From Bryopsis sp. KO-2023 (Eukaryota; Chlorophyta; Ulvophyceae; Bryopsidales; Bryopsidaceae): DNA of 64,000 bases. Below are positions 41,001 to 51,502 of this stretch, in pieces. The notes beneath the pieces were generated by a model. It did not search any database. It was not told the DNA's origin and saw only the letters and a program-made list of their open reading frames with translations. The position numbers were made by a program, and so were the translations under genes. The stretch lies in the NCBI GenBank assembly GCA_030272585.1, contig BSYQ01000001.1, positions 8,695,001 to 8,759,000 of the forward strand. The letters are read 5' to 3'. Each line of letters begins with the position of its first letter. The stretch's first letter is position 1.

Positions 41001-42937
41001 TTCAAGAAGGCATGGACGAAGTCCAAGGGGTGGAGTTCGTTTCTGAGCCTGGGGAGGCGGAAGCCGCATTTGAGCTGATCCTCATAATCAACCCTGTCAG
41101 CAAAGTCGCCCAGAAGATGTCTCAAATTCTCGGCTTCATTCGATCCAGCCTGAATGCTCAGATCAATGTCTTTCTGAACCCCCCCGTGGACCTGTCCGAA
41201 ATGCCGCTCAAGGAGTATTATCGATTCGCCCTTCCTCAGCTGGATTACACAGAGGATGGCTACTTGAAAACCGTAACTTCCCCGGTTTCGTATTTCTCGA
41301 CATTGCCTGTGGGTCGGGTACTTACTTTGAATCCAGACGTGCCATCAGCATGGCTCGTGGAGCCGACAAAAGCTGACCATGATATGGACAATTTGAGGAT
41401 GGACGAGCTGGGCTCGGAAGATGTGTTGTTTGTGGAATATCGCCTGGAGAGTCTTTTGCTGACTGGATCGTGTCTAGACACCTCTGCACGCAAGCGAAGT
41501 GACGCTTACCCCAGAGGGGTTCAGCTGATTTTAGGCAACCAGAGGAATCCCCACCTGGTCGATACGTTGGTGATGTCGAATTTGGGGTATTTTCAGCTGA
41601 AGGTTTCGCCTGGAGTCTGGCAATTGAGGTTGGCCCCCGGGCGATCTGACGAATTGTATTCGCTGGAGCCGAGTCCAGGTTTGTCGAAGGAGGAGTTGCT
41701 GTATGGTTCCAGTGAGGATGGGACGGGGTTGAGAGTTGAGGCTGCCTTGATCCGGATGGATAGTTTTGCAGGAAGGAATGTGATGCTTAGGGTTCGTAAG
41801 AAGCCGGGGATGGAGGGGGAAGATGTCTTAGACAATGGGCAGAATGCGAAAGAAACACCTGGGATGCTGAACAGGGTGCTAGGGTGGATAACCAACAAAG
41901 CGACGAAAAAAGCGGCTGGCTCTGATGGAGAAATCGGTGTGGGGAAGACATGCGAGCATCCGGACGATCCTGTAAACATATTCACCATCGCATCGGGGCA
42001 CATGTACGAACGACTACAGAAAATCATGATCCTCAGCGTGCTGGGGACGACAAAATCTTGCGTCAAATTTTGGTTCATCAAGAATTACATGTCTCCACAA
42101 ATGAAGGATTTCCTCCCTCATTTTGCCAAGCAGTACGGATTCGATTACGAAACGATCACCTACAAATGGCCGTCATGGTTGAATGCACAGACCGAAAAGC
42201 AGAGGCTCATCTGGGCGTACAAGATTCTATTTTTGGACGTTCTGTTTCCGTTGAGCGTGCCGAAGGTTTTATTCGTGGATGCTGATCAAGTCGTTCGAAC
42301 GGACATCAGGGAGCTGTATGATATGGACATCAAGGGGGCCCCCCTGGCTTACACCCCGTTCTGTGATAGCAACGAGGAGATGGATGGTTTTCGATTTTGG
42401 AAGGGTGGGTTCTGGAGGGACCATTTGAGAGGCAAGCCTTATCACATCAGCGCTCTTTACGTGGTAGATTTGCAGAAATTCCGCGAAATCGCTGCAGGAG
42501 ACAGACTCAGGGTGGTGTACGAAAGCCTGAGCAAAGACCCGAACAGTCTGGCCAATCTGGATCAGGATTTGCCCAATTATGCTCAGCACTCGGTGGAAAT
42601 ATTCTCTTTACCACAGGAATGGTTGTGGTGCGAGTCTTGGTGTGGAAACGCGACCAAATCGGCAGCAAAAACCATCGATCTGTGTAATAATCCTTTGACT
42701 AAGGAGCCGAAATTGCAGGCAGCCAGGAGGATAGTTGCAGAATGGCCAGATTTGGATGAAGAAGCCAGACTGTTCACAGCAAAAGTAGAAAAGATGTTGG
42801 AGGGTGGGGGGTTGACTGGGGAGAATGGTGGTTTAGTCGAAGATATCTCGAGTCAACCTGAAGGGTTGGGGTCACTATCAGGGGCGGTGGCTTCTGAGGA
42901 GGCGGTTGTGGTGGATGATGAGAAAATAGAATTGTAG
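38024..42937 (+). CDS. UGGT: UDP-glucose:glycoprotein glucosyltransferase (1637 aa, intronless)
   Basis: One uninterrupted exon of 4.9 kb. The start at 38024 gives a classic signal peptide (MRSFWLLLPLLLWF, then NSTVPSESKG); an in-frame ATG at 37976 would add 16 residues and weaken it. The long N-terminal part holds the thioredoxin-like folding-sensor domains and beta-sandwiches of UGGT. The GT24 catalytic domain occupies about residues 1305-1600, with NIFTIASGHMYERLQKIMIL, the KFWFIKNYMSPQ segment, the metal-binding DAD in VLFVDADQVVRTD, and NLDQDLPN. The C-terminus EKIEL is a KDEL-like ER retrieval signal. The enzyme re-glucosylates misfolded N-glycoproteins in the ER so that calnexin/calreticulin can rebind them. 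Absence of introns is striking beside intron-rich neighbours. Confidence 0.97.
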   Translation: MRSFWLLLPLLLWFNSTVPSESKGVSVSISSGWRGTPLVLEAAEFVGDERSASFWEYAEILAGNEPLGGEDSSCWTKIHKTAARGLSKKLSAVLGLSLALRQYSAKLQMFRQIWEGALGENSLGCCSVMVDGSDVARSIEELAAVLSSPRTSTRKETVFEFDHVYAGGANRESDRVATLYGALGTKCFAEFHGYLSKKSMDGDLLYIYRPILNQGCSEEYLDPCVEFGIGEDLALPGFGIEMALKSTEYSAVDEKEKEKEFEEGGGEESKLGEVDGFMFDRLVERKPHLEQELLTFRDHLVSMSDTDADLKVWEMKDLGLQVSQRIIQASDPFSLMSEISQNFPSLAASLSRLNPDSDLRKHVRKNQKFLNSKLNLGFLNGVPFDINDFDLFDFLGKVRAEVKAVDQLQSIGLSSKAAREMLRLRSDDDSSKIEDIRYDVWPKASVTFFNNLESDSTYRAYHPSVEALLSPYYPRELHPIAKNLYTAVLIVDLGTKEGVEVGESVYQLYSQKAPIRFGIFPIVPSAVARVTSSHGDDPPSWEDLGISEQATRCFFSIKSAFGAKPSLEFWVHLGQNVRDENPLSTDGVRKAFLEAWTVNSANPQSKKGRASAKILPDVAFQNVVSDSEAELGNAVKVAVDGGLHLIRSPTLWMNGNMLELEMSSVASQIRNQALYETQNLQEMVYYGDLSDRTPNLLKAIMKRGFTSSRYNPKVLDEDIREVVLDVGSKGNEFIELMEKLFYLENPNRVDLAKVATHWLVLDLGVEHGASLLREAVKFVMSPQGKRSRATVLTNSRNDSGNPRKTTWLEKLWYGISLSGKFDANGVRQFWKEVLDLDALVERLLQNDSEDEVEKVKLSKELGDIAESVDAGFGGEMISSILGKDDGSIEARLAVEGEMCSKVLGLSENVFAVVTNGRIVEFPANMEHVIAVQDFLTMTAIAADYQLGNSVSTKLAKYDFGDVSMLSDRIFVTCSILRGAYTESIFSQTALQRVQEGMDEVQGVEFVSEPGEAEAAFELILIINPVSKVAQKMSQILGFIRSSLNAQINVFLNPPVDLSEMPLKEYYRFALPQLDYTEDGYLKTVTSPVSYFSTLPVGRVLTLNPDVPSAWLVEPTKADHDMDNLRMDELGSEDVLFVEYRLESLLLTGSCLDTSARKRSDAYPRGVQLILGNQRNPHLVDTLVMSNLGYFQLKVSPGVWQLRLAPGRSDELYSLEPSPGLSKEELLYGSSEDGTGLRVEAALIRMDSFAGRNVMLRVRKKPGMEGEDVLDNGQNAKETPGMLNRVLGWITNKATKKAAGSDGEIGVGKTCEHPDDPVNIFTIASGHMYERLQKIMILSVLGTTKSCVKFWFIKNYMSPQMKDFLPHFAKQYGFDYETITYKWPSWLNAQTEKQRLIWAYKILFLDVLFPLSVPKVLFVDADQVVRTDIRELYDMDIKGAPLAYTPFCDSNEEMDGFRFWKGGFWRDHLRGKPYHISALYVVDLQKFREIAAGDRLRVVYESLSKDPNSLANLDQDLPNYAQHSVEIFSLPQEWLWCESWCGNATKSAAKTIDLCNNPLTKEPKLQAARRIVAEWPDLDEEARLFTAKVEKMLEGGGLTGENGGLVEDISSQPEGLGSLSGAVASEEAVVVDDEKIEL

Positions 42938-43228
42938 GGGTACTGTTTTTGATTTCTTTCCTTTCCTTTGTTGGTCTTTACTTTCAGAAACTTTGTAGGT
43001 TTGTTTTTGTTTCTTGTTTGGCTTTGGCTGGTGTAGCCTCTAATGTTTAATCAATATTGATGTCAGACACTGGTGGAAAGACTGGGGGGGGGGGGAGACA
43101 TCCCAAACAATTCTCGAAGTTATTTGGATAGCACATTCAGATGTGCGATTGATCAACAACCAAGGATTTCCTATTTTCTGTATTTTTAAGACATTTGACA
43201 AACCTGGCATTGATAATGCTGATTTTTC

Positions 43229-44411
43229 ATGTCAGTGGACCATGTTTGGAGCAAGAATGATGAGCAGAACGATTCTCCCCCAAGAGGCCGTCGTAGCTCG
43301 ACGCCCACAAGAATCAGCGATAAACGGCTGGCGGAGGCTTGTGTGCAGATTCATGATGGTGGGAAGCTGGTGGAAACTCGATTATCACTCGCGCGTCTTG
43401 GAAAAACTGTGGTCGTTTTCTTTGGGATCCCAAGGATGGACGCGTTGGTTCTCCATCGAGGTGAGCAGTACCTCTGTCATGCACGGAAAGGTGTTTTCAG
43501 ACGCAACTTTCCACACCAGACTGTAGCATGTCTTTCTCCTGTGATGCAGAAGGTGTGCGCCAGCGGGCACGAGGTTTTGACGAACCGAGACTTCTTGTTC
43601 GATATGTTGCGGGTGCTGGTCGACCTCCCTGGATTGCACAGCAACGTGTCGAGCTGCTGTACTTCGGAAGCCAGGTTTTTGTGTGGGGACTCTGTCTCAG
43701 AAACCACGATGGGGTGCAAGCGTGAAGCTGCATCGCTAGGAGATACATGGTGGTGGGTTTCTTCGGCGGCGGGGGATTCGACGACCGATCTGGTTGGCTC
43801 TTTGCTTTGCGACGTCGTGTCGTTAGGGGAAGGAGTTCCCTCGCTGGACAACAACAAGAACCACCATCCCGTTCGTGATGCACTGGAGGAGGTCAGCCTC
43901 CATGTGGCATCATTCTTCAATTGCTGAAGAATGCTCTTGCGCCAGTTTTAAAGGATGGCTTGTGGTGGTGTTTTTTTGTTTTCTTGCAGGTTCCCTTGCA
44001 CACTCTCCAGCAGTGTTTGAGAAGCCTCTTTCGACGACTGATCCTGCTGGCATCGAGTTTCTTAAGCAACGACGGCCACGAGCGCGCGCCAGCGGACGAT
44101 CAGTGCCGAGTTGTGTCCGCAGTGAGGTGATTTCGGCCCGCGTTTGAGTAGCCTCCCTTCCAGAAAACATCCTGCTGACCCATGTGGCTTCGTTGCACAG
44201 AGTCGGAACCGCAGTGTTGGCGCTCCTCACCTCGTTTCCGAAGCTCTTGCCTGGTTTTTGGGAAGATTTCCACGTTGAGGTGGAACACATTCTGAAGCCC
44301 ATCGATTTCAAAGCTTCTGTTGCTTGGGGGGGAAGCGAGTCGATTCTTGGAAACCGAATGGGCGATATCATCGAGGAGATAATTGTAGAGTACTTCCCTC
44401 CGCTGCGATAA
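43229..44411 (+). CDS. Protein of unknown function (336 aa)
   Basis: Three in-phase exons: 43229-43891, 43990-44126, 44201-44411. The N-terminus is polar and basic (SPPRGRRSSTPTRISDKRL). It continues with a compact mixed region (LVETRLSLARLGKTVVVFFG, EVLTNRDFLFDMLRVLVDLP), a Cys-containing Ser-rich middle, and a helical C-terminal half (LHTLQQCLRSLFRRLILLAS, then VLALLTSFPKLLPGFWEDFH and MGDIIEEIIVEYFPPLR). No signal peptide, transmembrane segment or known motif. It lies 291 bp after the UGGT stop on the same strand. A second open frame inside exon 1 (43540-43725) suggests an alternative splice form, but the long frame has better continuity. Not recognised. Confidence 0.6.
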
Positions 44412-44996
44412 TTGATTGAGTGGCGTAAGTTCTGTTGGTTTGTGCGAGGAGTTGGCGCTCTTTCGAGGAAGCAGCTGAAAACAAAGAAACAGGGGCGATG
44501 GCAAGTCGATGGATGGACTCCTGTTGGTGCAGATTTGTAAGAAAAGTGTCGACTGTTCGATATCTGCCCAATTCCTACACTTGATATACAATCAGTGCAT
44601 ATGAATTGGACCAACATGTTGCTTCGATTTTGCTCTGTGACTACACCTTAGTCCAGTTTATCAATCCATGGAGGTGGTAGCATTGGACCCTTTTGGTTGG
44701 TGGACCCCAGAACCACCGTTCGCAAACCCATACATTCGATTCCCCCAACACTTTCAGGGTTGAAGAGTTCGACAGACATACGTCGAAGCTCACGCTCAAC
44801 TCATCGCCACGTCCGCCAACTAAAGCCAATCTTCAAAACCCAACCCACTCTCTTTTGTGTAGTTTTCCAGCGAACACCGCATTCGATTTGCTTCTTTCCG
44901 TAGTCCTCCCTTTCCGTTCCCCCAAAACCAACACGGGGTCGAAAAACATACACTCTTTCTTCTAGGAAAAAGAAAACTTATTTTTAATAGGGCACG
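44412..44996. other. Intergenic region
   Basis: About 585 bp between two plus-strand genes; the promoter and 5' UTR of the prenyl synthase should lie here. No distinct element is recognised. Confidence 0.5.
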
Positions 44997-47894
44997 ATGG
45001 CTTACCAAGCGCCTTGCTTCAGAGTCGACCCTTGTGGAGTGCGATGCTTTGGCGGTGTTCGCACCTTTCCGTCGCTGACGGGATGCGTTGGTAGAAAGAG
45101 GCCCAGTAGTTGTGTCGGCGTTCTTTCGCCCGCTAAACCTGAGTCGGCGACGAACGATAACGAACGAAACAACTCCCAGACTTCGGTCGAAAGAATCATG
45201 AGTCCTGTCGTCCAAGACGTGGACATTCTCAACTCTAACTTGAGGAACGTGGTGGGGGAGCGTCACCCGATGCTCATGGCCGCTGCGGACCAGATTTTTG
45301 GCGCTGGAGGAAAGAAACTGAGACCAGCCATCGTGTTCTTGGTTGCAAGAGCGACCTTGCTGGTGAATGGAGTCAGGTGAACTCACCACAAAACAATCCT
45401 GTTGCTTCACTTTCTAAGAAAAACACCAAAAGAGCAAAACCCTCTGGAAATAATTCACAGGTTATTTGAAGAAATCCTGGTTGGAAAATCAGTGATTGTA
45501 AGGAGTAGGGGGAAAGGGCTTCAGGAAGCAGGCCCTTTCAACTCTGGTGGTGGTGGAGGAGATAATTTTTTGCTCACAACTTTTTTTTTCTGGTTCAGTG
45601 ACCTGAAGGACAAGCAAAGACGTCTTGCGGAGATCACTGAAATGATTCACACCGCTAGTTTGGTCCACGATGATGTCTTGGATGACTGTGACATCAGGAG
45701 GGGTACGCTCAATTTTTTATTGCATCTTCATTTTTTTTTTTTGTGGAAAGAAAAACCACTCAGCATCACCCCATAACAAAAGATATCAATAATTGGAGGG
45801 TTTGGATAAAAACTTTTCGTTGTAGCAGTTGTACAACAACTGGTTTCTTTCTTTCTAGTATTTCAAGGTCCTTTTTTTCCAGCATTTTAAAACACGGAGC
45901 TTTTATTTTTCTCACATTGTAGAAGTTTGCTGAAGATTTTCGTAGAGGGGCATGTACACAGACAAAAAGAATTAAAGATTTTCACCACTATTCAATCGCT
46001 TTCATCACTGAATAATACCTCTTGAAAAGGAAAAAGCGAAACTACGTTGTGCATTATTTTGAGGTTGTTTTTTTGGGGACATTTCTACAGGTAAGACCAC
46101 CGTGAACAGTCTGTATGGGACCAGAGTTGCAGTGCTGGCTGGAGACTTTCTGTTTGCGCAAGCTTCGTGGGGCTTGGCAAACCTCGAGAACATCGAGGTG
46201 AGTTTTATTTTATTTTATTTTTTCTCTGTTTTTTTTTCTGTTTTTGAGTAGTAGAAGGTGGGATTGCATAAAACAAGACGTCAAGCCGCTATTTGGTAAT
46301 TTTTTTATGGGGAGGAGGAAGAAATGGAGTTGAAACTGGGTTTTTTCAGAGAGCCCTTTCTGGTTGCAATGTTAATTTGAATAGTACTGGGTAGAATCAT
46401 TGGACAGACAAGGCACCTGAGCCCCCACATGTCAGTCATAGCGTGGGTGGGCGGGTGGAGGGTTACCCAACGTGAGGATGCCTTTGCTATAATTAGAGTG
46501 TGATCGGTGCTGGGTTTTTTTCTCTCTGTCAATAGGTGATCAAATTGATCAGTCAAGTGATTGCGGATTTTGCAAACGGAGAGATCACGCAAGCCACCAG
46601 TCTGTTCGACGTCGACATCACTCTGGAGAAGTATTTCGACAAGAACTTCTACAAAACAGCATCACTTATCGCTGCAAGCTGTAAGTCCGCCGCTGTGTTC
46701 AGTGATGTGTCCCCTGAGGTGAAAGATGCAATGTTTTCGTATGGAAAGCACATGGGTTTGGCCTACCAGGTCGTCGATGATATTCTTGACTTCACACAGT
46801 CGACGGAACAGCTTGGAAAGCCCCAGGTACCGACGCATAGTTTTTTTTAATGAACACCCCCAGTTCGATTTTGGCGTTGCTCCCATTGGTGTGTCAAGCC
46901 AGGTTCTATTCTTATCATTTATAGGGACGTTGAGTTGCGTGGTTCTTGGATTTCCCTGATTTTTTTTTTTTTCTGTGATTATATTTTTCTTGGTCTGTGT
47001 TTTTGCCAAGTTTTCAGCAGACATCTTTTTCTCCTTTTTTTTTTCCTTTAAGTATCGAGCATCCTCGATCGAAATTGTAGTCGATATAGCACAGGAGCGG
47101 TGGAATCTATTCTCCCTGGTGGTGGTGTATTTGCGAAACTTGCTATTATCTGTTCAGCACTTTGATTTGCTGTGTTGTGCATTGGTGGGGGGACAGGGTC
47201 AGGATTTGAGGAGCGGTAACTTGACCGCCCCAGCAATTTTTGCCCTGGAGACAGAGCCGGAGCTCCGTGATATCATTGAGAACGAATTCACAGACGATGG
47301 GTCGCTGGAGCGTGCCCTGGAACTTGTGAAACGATCTGGTGGTATCGAAAAGTCGATGGAGCTGGCGAGAGAAGAGGCTGAGAAGGTGTGGAATGTAGAA
47401 TCGGTGGTGGAAAAAACGCATTTTGCAGATGTTTTGATTTAAGCAGTGGAAGAAAAAAATGACCGATAGAGACGTGCTTCACTAGCTCTTGCCTGGGATA
47501 CGGTTTTTTAACGGTATTTTATTTTTATTTTATTTTTATTTTTTTTGGGGGGGGGTTGAGGGAATGGAGGTTATCATAAGACCCAGAATGTGATTGAATC
47601 CTTGAGATAGAATGTTCATTAATCTTGACCGCTTCCTCGGCAACTTCACGAAGTAACCGTAACCCCTTCTTTCTTTTTCTTCTTGTAATTTGGAACATAA
47701 AAAGCATTCAATGAGCTCTGGGGAAATGATTGGGCTGCTCAGATACTGTGGAAAATCGCTTTTACATTGGTGAATTGAATTGATTTTGGTGGGTTTGGTG
47801 ATAGGCACGTGGCGCTCTCGCATGTCTGCCTGACAGCCCAGCCAAGGAGTCGCTGGATCTCATGATCCAATACTCCCTCGAAAGACTTGCCTAA
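44997..47894 (+). CDS. SPS: Solanesyl (polyprenyl) diphosphate synthase, plastid-type (386 aa)
   Basis: Six in-phase exons: 44997-45376, 45599-45702, 46091-46197, 46536-46826, 47197-47385, 47805-47894. The first 60-70 residues are Ser/Arg/Cys-rich and poor in acids, like a plastid transit peptide. The trans-prenyltransferase fold follows: [16 protein letters not shown], the first Asp-rich motif HDDVLDD (DDVLD at 151-155), [18 protein letters not shown], the second motif VVDDILD (278-282), and [12 protein letters not shown]. The enzyme extends farnesyl or geranylgeranyl diphosphate with isopentenyl diphosphate to a long chain, used for plastoquinone side chains. Similarity to plant and cyanobacterial SPS is the best evidence that the organism is photosynthetic. 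A mitochondrial ubiquinone role cannot be excluded. Confidence 0.95.
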
Positions 47895-49213
47895 GAAAAG
47901 GAAGAGGGAAAAAAAAACTACGAAAAGAAATCTACAACACTTGTGCTTTTAGTCACCCAAATTTTATTCTTTGCTTTTTTTTTTGTTTCCATGCTTTTTT
48001 TTTCTTTATAATCTGTTATTGATTTTCGGTGGATACCACACACAAGAAATAAGAACAGATCCTTTTGGAGACTCGGGGCAGTTGAAGAAAACATTTTTTT
48101 ACGCGCCCAGGTGGTTTGTCGTCTTTTTTCTTGTGTGTGGTTTTTCAACCGCTAATGTTGTTTGGGATTTGTAAATGAACCCTCGGGGAAAAAAATATGT
48201 TTTACATACAGGGTTCAAAGATTTGGGGATTTGTGCTAGGTTTTTTTCGGGGAGTTTGGTCGTGAGGATGTGATTCTCGATTTGAATTGCAGTCACATCG
48301 CCGTCAGAAGAAAAAAAAAGGAGAGGCTAGTTTTATAAGAAGGAAAAAACACAGAACACAAGAACAAAATGACTGTTCAGGTTTCGAAGCGGTGGTGTTG
48401 TAAATTGTATTAATCGCTGGATGATGAGTTCGGGGGAAAATGGTGTGGCGTATCTGTCTCGTTTCACTACCATTTGGGGGAAACGATTGCCCTTCTTGCT
48501 GGATTTGTAAAAAGTTGGATTGTTTATGATCGTGATGAACCTTTTCTTTCGTGTGCAGGAAAGCATACCACATTTTTCGCACTCCGCCTTCACAAAAGCT
48601 ATAGATAAAAAGTGGTTTCATCTGAAACCACCATAAAGTGCTTGCTTGTTCATACCGATTCATTTGTTTTTTTGTTTTTTCTACTGCGAGTCAGTTCGCC
48701 GACCAGCGCAACAATCCATCATCCCACCAAGCCGATCAGAATTATTGTGACTGGCTCGGCAGCACGCTACTGGATTGGTTGCAGATTCCTACTTTTCTTT
48801 TTCAAAAGACGTCGCTCATTGGCCGTTCGAAAAGATGCAACAGCCACTGAGCGACACCTTCTGAAAAAGAAAAGGAGCGGTGCATGGTTTACGTTACACA
48901 AGCTTTTCTTTCTTGCAAGGAAACACGAAATTCCATGCTTGAACACAAACAACGCTGGGACCTCTGAACAAGCAAACAAGAATGGAGGAATGGCTGCGCT
49001 CCCACACTAATGAATTTCGCTCCGCAAGCACGTGCATTCACGGGCCGAGGATATGGAAGGACACTGTTAGCTCAAAGACGACTGAGCCGAAGCTGAAACA
49101 AAAAGCATAAATATTCTGCCTAACGCTCGTCTTTCCCACAACCAAAGCTCATACTGTCTCTTGCAATTGTGGTGTAAGATATCCCAAAAAACCTCCTTAC
49201 AGTGGTATCGACC
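47895..49213. other. Intergenic region, no gene seen
   Basis: About 1.3 kb of A/T-rich DNA with many homopolymer runs between the prenyl synthase and the second secreted-protein gene. Open frames are short and lack domains on both strands. The last 110 bp holds a TATA-like box. Confidence 0.5.
49104..49115 (+). promoter_or_regulatory. TATA-like box of the second secreted-protein gene
   Basis: AGCATAAATATT lies about 107 bp upstream of the ATG at 49214, matching the position and core (CATAAA) of the box before the first secreted-protein gene. Confidence 0.45.
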
Positions 49214-50641
49214 ATGGACCGAATTTTCGCGGCGGCAGTGTTTGGCTTTCTTTGCATCGTGGGTGGCGTAAACGGTGAGTCAATTGCGGGTCGACAGTGA
49301 CGGGCCTTGGACTCGTTCTTCCCTGGTCTTCTGAGCTTCAGCGTGTTTTTCGTGTTGCAGGGGAGGCATGCTCGTCGGATTCCGAATCCTCAGGTGAGCA
49401 GTGATTCCTTAGATTTCGCGGGCTGGCAAATGTACTGAGAGAACAACTGTTGTCGGAACCGTTTTGACTTGGTCCACGAAACGTCGCGCACCGATCGCCG
49501 ACTCTGCTCTGTATTTCTGTGCTGAACTCACAGCAGCTACCATTGTACCCAGCAAAAGGCTGGAATATTTTGAGCACGACGATAACTTACAACTAATATC
49601 TAATCCTCCTCCACCATTAATTACACCACAGCTTTTGCACAGGACATCAAGGCTGGTGTTTTTTTCTACAAGAGTTTCTCCTTGTTTCATGGCTTTGAAC
49701 ACATTAACTACTCTTTCAGCTTTCCTCCACTGTCTGCCCACCAATTCTGTGTGTTGACATGTCTCTGTTCCCCCTCCACAGGCTGGGAGCTGGTGGTTCT
49801 GGCAAATGCTGTAGCGAGTGACTACCTGAGCCCCCTTCCGAAGTACAGCTATGGCTTCAAATTCCTGACAGCAGATGAACACCCATTGACCAAGGACACC
49901 AAGAAGGCCACCGACCTCTTGGATGTCAGCCCCGCCAGCGCTCTTACCTACAGACTGGATGCAGACTCTGAAGTGTCCGTGCCAACAGAGAAAACATGCG
50001 ACTCCAGCAAATGGGAAGGTACGAGAGGGGCGAATCTTTTCCAACACAGTTTTTCACTTGTGCGAAAGAAGAAACGAACTCGAAAAAGCATAGTGGAGGC
50101 TGAACGTGCGCGCGCGAAGATTCCCTTTGGAATCTTGGCACTGTCTTGCACTCCAGCAGACAAGAAACTTCAAAGATTTCGATCCGACGGCTTCTAGTGG
50201 TGTTTGTTGCGTTGCTTTTCTGATCAGAATGTCAATAAACAACGCCCAACAAGCGACAAGGTCGCTGGGTTGAACCTTCAGCTTCATCGCCTGTTGTTTT
50301 CCCACAGCTTGCACGTATAATTCTAGAATTATACGTAGATCTACTGCACATTCATTCCTCGTACTTTCCTTTTCAATTCTTCCATATCAAACCACCTCCA
50401 CGCTTTGAGTTCAGAACACCCATGAATGTTTTTTGACACACGTTGCTGGGGTGCTGCAGAACTTTTGGTCGACACTAAACCAAGCGGAGGACCCGCAAAG
50501 CCATTCACTCCATCAGACAAGACAATTTGCAGTCCACCCACATGTGGGTGCTACATCGTTCACACACACAGCTGCCCAGGGTCCTTCTACCACCAGAGAT
50601 ACGTTCCAGTCCCATCGTGGTGGTGCTATTACAAATGCTGA
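49214..50641 (+). CDS. Secreted Cys-rich protein (170 aa)
   Basis: Four in-phase exons: 49214-49274, 49361-49393, 49782-50018, 50460-50641, all joined in phase 1. Exon 1 is essentially the signal peptide (MDRIFAAAVFGFLCIVGGVNG). The mature chain begins EACSSDSESS, contains a middle part with no recognised fold (WELVVLANAVASDYLSPLPK), and ends in a dense Cys/aromatic tail: CSPPTCGCYIVHTHSCPG followed by PSWWCYYKC at the C-terminus. It has about eight cysteines. The exon layout, signal-peptide exon and Cys/Tyr C-terminus echo the gene at 959-2327, though the middle parts do not align by eye. Probably extracellular or wall-associated; function unknown. The intron 50019-50459 carries a perfect 24-bp palindrome. 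Confidence 0.68.
50313..50336. repeat. Perfect 24-bp palindrome in an intron
   Basis: The bases from ACGTATAATTC to GAATTATACGT are exactly self-complementary around a central TA, with no loop. It lies 12 bp after a good alternative splice acceptor (TTTTCCCACAG) in the last intron of the secreted-protein gene. Confidence 0.9.
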
Positions 50642-51502
50642 TAAAGCATTTCGGGGAAAAAGAAAAAATAGGGAAAAAAAACACACAAATAGAATGGGTA
50701 TTTGGAAAAACTAGGTAGGCAAGCAATGAATGTGCTACATCTTGAATTTCGAGTAGGATCTTTCCAGAAACAAACTCCTTTAATTTTTCTGTCCACTTTT
50801 TGACCCCAAAATAATTCCTATGATCGACTGATATTGAGCAAACTCAGAAGGCATGCATCCAGAAACAAAACACCAACTGCTGTGTGCAGGTTCTATTACT
50901 TAATGCAACACCACCAGCATGCTGTGAAACCCTCAAGACCACGCATTAAAAATATCCTTCGAACAGAAAAAAAAAGGAAAAGAAATTTCCCAGTCCCTTC
51001 CCCCAACACAACTTGTTCCAACTTGTACTTTTCAGTCAAAACAAGAATCCAACTCAAGAATTATGTGCAATTTTTTGAGAAAAAATTGCATCCAAGCCAA
51101 CAGTCCCTCTCTTCCACCAGAAATAGAAAAAAAAATTAAATTGGAAGGAATAATAAATCTAAATCGGGCTCAGCCGACCACATACAAAACTCCATACGCT
51201 ACAGAAATTGAGAATTCGGAAACCCTTTCTACACACACACTGAATTGCCAGAAAGCATCTAAAAATCAACAAAAAAAACAAACACCCACACGCCAACACA
51301 CCACACACACATGGAAAACCCTACTTGTTGAAAAGGACAAGAAAAGAGTTGCACCAATTGTGCGGTGCATCTTTTTTTCAACACCCTACTTGTTCCAACG
51401 GCAATTTAACGCCGCAAGTCCTGTTCAACAGATTGCACCCATGGCAGCCGATTCGTTTTGTCCAGATACAAAAAAAAAACAGAAGAATAGAAAACACATT
51501 CT
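50642..51502. other. Convergent intergenic region
   Basis: About 860 bp between the stops of the secreted-protein gene (+) and the DeSI gene (-). A-rich on the plus strand, low complexity in parts. No gene seen. Confidence 0.5.

Noticed and set aside
43528..43725. Alternative exon frame in the 336-aa gene
   Set aside because: A donor at 43461 and acceptor at 43545 would open this frame, but it stops at 43725 and cannot reach the downstream exons, unlike the continuous frame.
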